Shown: positions 60,401 to 64,000 of the stretch, one piece after another
Position numbering within the stretch: position 1 is the first letter of the stretch
How the letters are laid out: each line of letters begins with the position of its first letter
NCBI RefSeq assembly: GCF_905475395.1
Contig: NC_058339.1
Location: 72,940,520 to 73,004,519 of the forward strand
Direction: 5' to 3'
Length of the DNA: 64,000 nucleotides
DNA from: Chrysoperla carnea
Taxonomy: Eukaryota > Arthropoda > Insecta > Neuroptera > Chrysopidae
Made by a program: the position numbers and the translations under genes
The notes under the pieces: model-generated
Seen by the model: only the letters and a program-made list of their open reading frames with translations
What the model was told of the DNA's origin: nothing
The model's database searches: none

Positions 60401-63400
60401 TATTTTTATTTATTTATTGGTTCTTATTTTTCAGGTGGTGTTGTAAGATATTGGTTCCGATTATGCTGGGATTCCATACTATTCCATGCAATTATCAAAA
60501 AACGTGGTCGTATACCAGCCAGTGATAGTTTTGTCGTACGTCGTATAGCCGGTCCGGGATTAGCTTCCAATTACTTCTTTCAAATACGTCCAGAACAAGC
60601 TTTAGCTGCATTCGAATCAAAAATGGAATTAGAAAAACTAGCAATATATCAACGTATCACCGAAAATACAATCTTACAACCGCAAAAAGATTTTGCACAG
60701 TTTATCGAAGGTTGTTTTGGCCCATTCTCAGCACAATTAGCAAAAACTGGTCCGTATCGTGTCCTCGAAAAGGAATGTCAAGAGTTAATTGGGAGCTTAC
60801 ATGAAAAACTTGAACGACGTCGACGTGATTTACATACGGGTTTGAGTGTTGCTGTTCGATGTAAGATTAAATTAAGTACACAAGATTTAAAAGTTTCCAT
60901 ACAACAGGCCGCACTCATGTTGGAACGCTTTTATCCGGCGAATATTTTTTCACATATGTTAATGTTAAATCAAACAGAAGAAGAGTTTTGGGATAGTCGT
61001 GGATTATCGCATGGTGATTGGGCTGGTTTAGCGGGACTTTTGTATGCAGATATATTTAGTTTAGATTTTTTAACACCACTTGACGAAACACAAACTAGTT
61101 TTAAATTGGAACCGGATAGTAGTGTGGATCTATCACGCTATACCGATTTAGTCCACAGTGCTGAATTAGGTATTTTATGAATTTTTAATCTGATGAAATA
61201 TTACATCTACGACCAGCCAAAATATTTGGTAATCATTTCAAAAAGGCTGCAAATTTGAGATGCTATTGTTAAATTCATGTCTAAGAATTTAAATTCTATA
61301 ATTTTCACAGACAGTGATTTCCCTTTCAGAGGGCAGAGAAAATTTTTAATTTCTTGCAAATAGTACCAGATTGGTGATCGATCTGAAACACCAATTGTCA
61401 AGAAATGAAATGATAAAAAATGCAAAGTCTCTAAAGTTGAATTCTGGAGACCCGATTCTTCATCAATGTTTTAGGTTAAAGTGACTGTCCTGGGGTGAGA
61501 TACACTTAGACCATAGCGTCCGTTGTGATACCGAAAAGTGGGTTGTCTCATCCCCGGCCATCTATGAACCATTTCGAGCTGCTTAAGGATAGCAAAAGTG
61601 CTTTGACGGCAACGGACTTTAGGTCGGAGAGGTCATCAAAGAAAGACTAGCTCAAGTGAATCCATCTCCTCATGGCAAGAGCTGGACAGTGACAGAGAAG
61701 AAGAGATATCATTTTCTCTTCCTCCCGATTGTGACATCTGCTGCAATAATCGCGATACACTGAGAGGCCCAGTCGTTCCGCGTGTCTGCCGCCTAGCCAA
61801 TGTCCTGTATTAGCCGCAATGATTTTGCTTATAGAGGCCCTTTGAAGCGATATAAGTTCTTACGGGACGCTTACGATTGTGCTCAGGTCATATCTATCTT
61901 GTAGTATCACAAGTGGGTTCCTCTCTCCATCTAAGATTGGTCTTTTTTAAGATATCGTTATTCAAGAGCAGCTCTTACACCTTTGTGCCATTTTTAGCAA
62001 GCTCGCCGGCTTCACAATTCCTTGGAATGTCCTCGTGTCCCGGTATCCATATCAAATTTACATTCATTTGTACCGCCAGCTCATTTTAGGACGTTTGGCA
62101 GTCCTGTGCTGATGATCTGACAATCATGATCAAAACCAGAGATTTTGTAATTAAAATTGATATAGAATATTTAATGTCTTGGAATGTAGTATATCTACAT
62201 CAATTTTAACTAAAAAATCTCTGGATTTGGTCAGTATTGTCAGATAATTTCGATCGTAAAGCGGTAGATCCAGAAAAATCGTTAGAATCGCATTTATACT
62301 AAAAAACTTCTTAATTTGCTAAAAATCTGCTTCAAAATTATTTAAATTATATTTATTATTAAATTAAAAATATACTATTCCCATACAGGCTTCTTGAAAG
62401 GCCAAGTGTCTGATGACCCCGGCCATGAAAATTTCTGAAGACCTTTATCACATTTTTTAAAGTTTTCAGTTGTTCTGAAATGATCGTTAAATCCTATGGC
62501 TGGTTCCAGATCCAAAACTGCTAGAATATTTTGTAAATATATTTGTCTGTCTAGGTGTTTGTGGTCCTGATCTATTGGGTGCAGTATATGCTCCGCGTGG
62601 TAATATTCAAATTCATTCACCATATTTAGAAGTTTCTGCTTTTAACCCACGTAGTAGGTTCACTTCAACCGCAGGAATAAAGAAAAATGAAAAGAAAAAG
62701 TAAGTTTTTTACAATTTTGTTTTGTTTAAAATATCCATTCAAATTTTCCTTGAATTTCGTCCAAAAAATATTTTGTTCGGCGTTCGACAAGCAGAGTGTC
62801 CCATCACCCAATACCTTGAATTTTTCAATTTTTGAGGTTTCAATCTATCACCCGACATCTTGAAATTTACAATTCGGCGTCCCGTTCTTTCGAGTGTAGT
62901 AAATTTCCTAAAAATCCTCCAAATGTTATCTACTAGAACTCTTTTCTCCCAGATAATCTTGAATAGCTTTACTTCTCCAACGAGCTGTACCCGTCTCCTC
63001 CTCTCCCGTAACTTCTCCTATTTCATGTATTAAACAATAACATTTGCCTTTTTTTTAGTGATAGCAATACCATGACATCGTTGCGTTCTCGTAAACAGCG
63101 GCAAAATAAAAAAACAAAAGAAGAAATTGAAGATGTCGTGTGGGCACCATGGAAGAGTCATATTCCACCATATTCACCGGATAAATTAATTATACCACTT
63201 CCGGTACCGCATCCATCACATATTGCAGTTATTGTATATAATCGTGATAGCGAAAATCCAATACCATTGGATACGGATCCATCATGCTTAGAAATACTCA
63301 AACGTTTAGAAGAATCTCATGGAATTATTCATTACACAGGTTAGTGATCATTTTTTTAACTTCCGAGTCAATAAAAGGTGTGTTATAAGTTTAACCGCTT

Positions 63401-64000
63401 TGTGTGTCTGTCTGTCTGTCTGTGGCAACGTAGCGCCTAAACGAATGAACCGATTTTGATTTTTTTTGTTTCGTTTGAAAGATAATTTAATGGAGAATGT
63501 TCTTAGCTATGTTTCAAGTGTAAGTTTAGGGTTCCGTACCGGGGAAAAACTAAAAAATAAGTATATTTACTTTATTTAGGTACTGACAACAAGCTCAAAT
63601 AGTTCTAGCAGTTTTAGATATATAGTTTTTAAAATATTGCAATTTAAATGCAAAAAAAATGTTCGAAAAAAAAAAAAACTAACAAAAAATGTCTTTGTCG
63701 TTAAATAACTAGAAAAATAATACATTTACAAAAAAAGTTTAGAGGGCAAAAATTTACCTTTAAAGTTTTTTTTTGTAACTTTTTTATTTTTTGAGTTATT
63801 ATTTGAAGCGACTATGTAATTCATCTATCAAGGGGTGAACAGTTCAAAATTTGCCCTTGAAGAAAATTCATTTTTGAATACCATGTATGCTATCTTATTA
63901 GACATGACAGGAAATTTAGTAAATTATTGATTTTGGCAGGTATTGGAAGGTACCGTGGCGGTGGTGATTGTCCTGAAAGTAGTTATGAATCAACCGTCGA
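48423..64000 (+). CDS. Large multi-pass membrane protein, unrecognised family (3' partial)
   Basis: Eleven exons keep one frame: 48423-48633, 49619-49864, 50989-51211, 56297-56618, 57225-57539, 58073-58858, 59238-59718, 60435-61169, 62555-62699, 63059-63339, 63940 to the window edge (about 1268 codons). The start ATG is directly preceded by in-frame TAA. The N-terminus is Asn/Gly/Ser-rich and polar. It is followed by RHRGPNLRDLFVAPSFDEL (about residue 185) and a long, probably helical soluble region (230-640). Hydrophobic segments follow near 663-690, two or three between 757 and 812, and two between 823 and 861. A soluble tail includes KKNEKKK and RSRKQRQNKKTK. I do not recognise the family. 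The regular exons and strong frame suggest a conserved animal gene. Topology and function are not inferred. Confidence 0.85.
48634..49618 (+). other. Intron 1 of the large gene
   Basis: Phase-1 intron with donor GTAACA at 48634 and acceptor TTTTTTAG ending at 49618. Most of it is a palindromic foldback element (48852-49492). Confidence 0.8.
48852..49492. mobile_element. Foldback MITE, about 640 bp, long arms
   Basis: Left arm TTTTTTTAAGTTGACATATG ... ATGCTTCAAACGAAAAATGT ... GTTTGAAACAGTTTTTTGTA. The right arm is the complement, ending CCAACTTAAAAAAAGCACTC. The arms pair over at least 200 bp with moderate divergence. A single-arm relative is at 24931-25270. The ORFs inside are artefacts of the repeat. 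Confidence 0.7.
49865..50988 (+). other. Intron 2 of the large gene
   Basis: 1124 bp, phase 1, GTAAGA to TTTAG. No repeat or RNA is recognised. ORFs near 50158-50398 have no domain. Confidence 0.75.
52128..52575 (-). mobile_element. LINE 3' remnant (degraded)
   Basis: Matches the 61.5-62.1 kb remnant: CTTAGACCACAGAGTCCGTT, CCAGTGTCCTGTAATAGCCG, AAGCGATATAAG. On the minus strand the RNase H-like VWLP coding trace (about 52530) is broken by stops and frameshifts. The + strand left end is TTAGGTTAGGTTAGGG. Confidence 0.65.
54321..54829. mobile_element. Foldback MITE, 509 bp, about 220 bp arms
   Basis: The left end TAGACCGTGGGACAGAAAGA pairs with the right end TTTTTGTCCCGAGGTCTA. Further paired blocks are ATTGCTTTGTTAA, AGCATGATAACGTCATAT, and GACCACTTGATAA facing TTATCAAGTGGTC. 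The loop is AT-rich plus a short GC patch (TGCATCTGCGGGGGC). No coding capacity. Confidence 0.8.
56619..57224 (+). other. Intron 4 of the large gene
   Basis: 606 bp, phase 0, GTAAGT to GAAAAG. Nothing is recognised inside. Confidence 0.75.
57540..58072 (+). other. Intron 5, containing the uninterrupted 'GGTCGCTGA' repeat
   Basis: Phase-0 intron, GTAAGT to TTTGCAG. Positions 57735-58060 are a continuous copy of the repeat that is split by a HINE in the GPCR intron. The frame stays open across the intron/exon 6 boundary, which could mislead gene callers. Confidence 0.75.
58859..59237 (+). other. Intron 6 of the large gene
   Basis: 379 bp, phase 0, GTATGT to AAACAG. Nothing is recognised. Confidence 0.75.
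59719..60434 (+). other. Intron 7 of the large gene
   Basis: 716 bp, phase 1, GTAAGT to TTTCAG. Positions 59950-60080 match the dispersed repeat at 29410-29540. Confidence 0.75.
61170..62554 (+). other. Intron 8 of the large gene, with antisense LINE remnant
   Basis: 1385 bp, phase 1, donor GTATTT and acceptor GTCTGTCTAG. The LINE remnant fills 61471-62095. Confidence 0.75.
61471..62095 (-). mobile_element. Non-LTR retrotransposon 3' remnant (RNase H and C-terminal zinc motif)
   Basis: On the minus strand 62050-61984 encodes VWIPGHEDIPRNCEAGELAK. It is typical of the RNase H domain of I/R1/Loa-type LINEs (VPGHxGIxGNxxADxLA), although the usual aspartate is Gly here. Further on, at about 61815-61680, an intact frame gives TGHWLGGRHAERLGL and then a zinc-knuckle-like CSRC...LLCHCPALA, the usual C-terminal end of these ORF2 proteins. 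Frameshifts separate the blocks, so it is dead. Its 3' end abuts a TTAGGTTAAA run at 61471. Confidence 0.8.
62700..63058 (+). other. Intron 9 of the large gene
   Basis: 359 bp, phase 2, GTAAGT to TTTTTTAG. Nothing is recognised. Confidence 0.75.
63340..63939 (+). other. Intron 10 of the large gene
   Basis: 600 bp, phase 1, GTTAGT to TTGGCAG. The first 200 bases hold a minus-strand dispersed repeat (63362-63545). Confidence 0.75.
63362..63545 (-). repeat. 'GGGTACGGAACCCTAA' dispersed family, minus-strand copy
   Basis: The + strand shows TGTGTGTCTGTCTGTCTGTC, TAGCGCCTAAACGAATGAAC and AAGTTTAGGGTTCCGTACC. It is the reverse complement of the copies at 44.0-45.6 kb. The (GTCT)n tract again suggests a HINE-like microsatellite core. 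Confidence 0.65.

Overview
This is a eukaryotic nuclear window, almost certainly from an insect. It is strongly AT-rich, the genes are split by GT-AG introns, and the spaces between genes are filled with old transposon fragments. TTAGG-like runs (the common insect telomere motif) sit at the ends of LINE remnants. I cannot assign the order or species from sequence alone.

Four protein-coding genes can be supported, all on the + strand. (1) Positions 1-6393: the 3' part of an orphan class A GPCR of the GPR21/GPR52 type, in two exons around a 5.2 kb intron; its 5' end lies outside the window. (2) 22353-22664: a CDK2AP1/DOC-1-like NuRD subunit encoded in one coding exon. (3) 26726-28591: a complete three-exon WD40 gene recognised as DPH7, the diphthine methylesterase of diphthamide synthesis. 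(4) 48423-64000: the first eleven coding exons (about 1268 codons) of a large multi-pass membrane protein that I do not recognise; it runs off the right edge. These genes are functionally unrelated, and nothing suggests co-regulation.

The remainder, roughly 80% of the window, is repeat-rich. The most striking object is a 2.6 kb GC-richer composite at 30770-33414. It has perfect inverted ends and is built from palindromic 14-16 bp monomers. One of its internal repeats is interrupted by an apparent solo LTR (31092-32249) with a clean 4 bp target duplication. Also present are a DINE-1/Helentron-like family with a GTCY microsatellite (about six copies, one nested in another repeat for which an uninterrupted copy exists), a hAT-type MITE with a perfect 8 bp duplication, and a family with TTAA-ended inverted repeats. 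There are also at least six long-armed foldback MITEs, LINE 3' remnants with RNase H and zinc-knuckle coding traces, tRNA-like SINE heads, and a possible piggyBac zinc-domain remnant.

All boundaries were read by eye from the sequence. Splice sites were chosen by GT-AG signal plus frame continuity. Repeat family names rest on structure, not on a database search.
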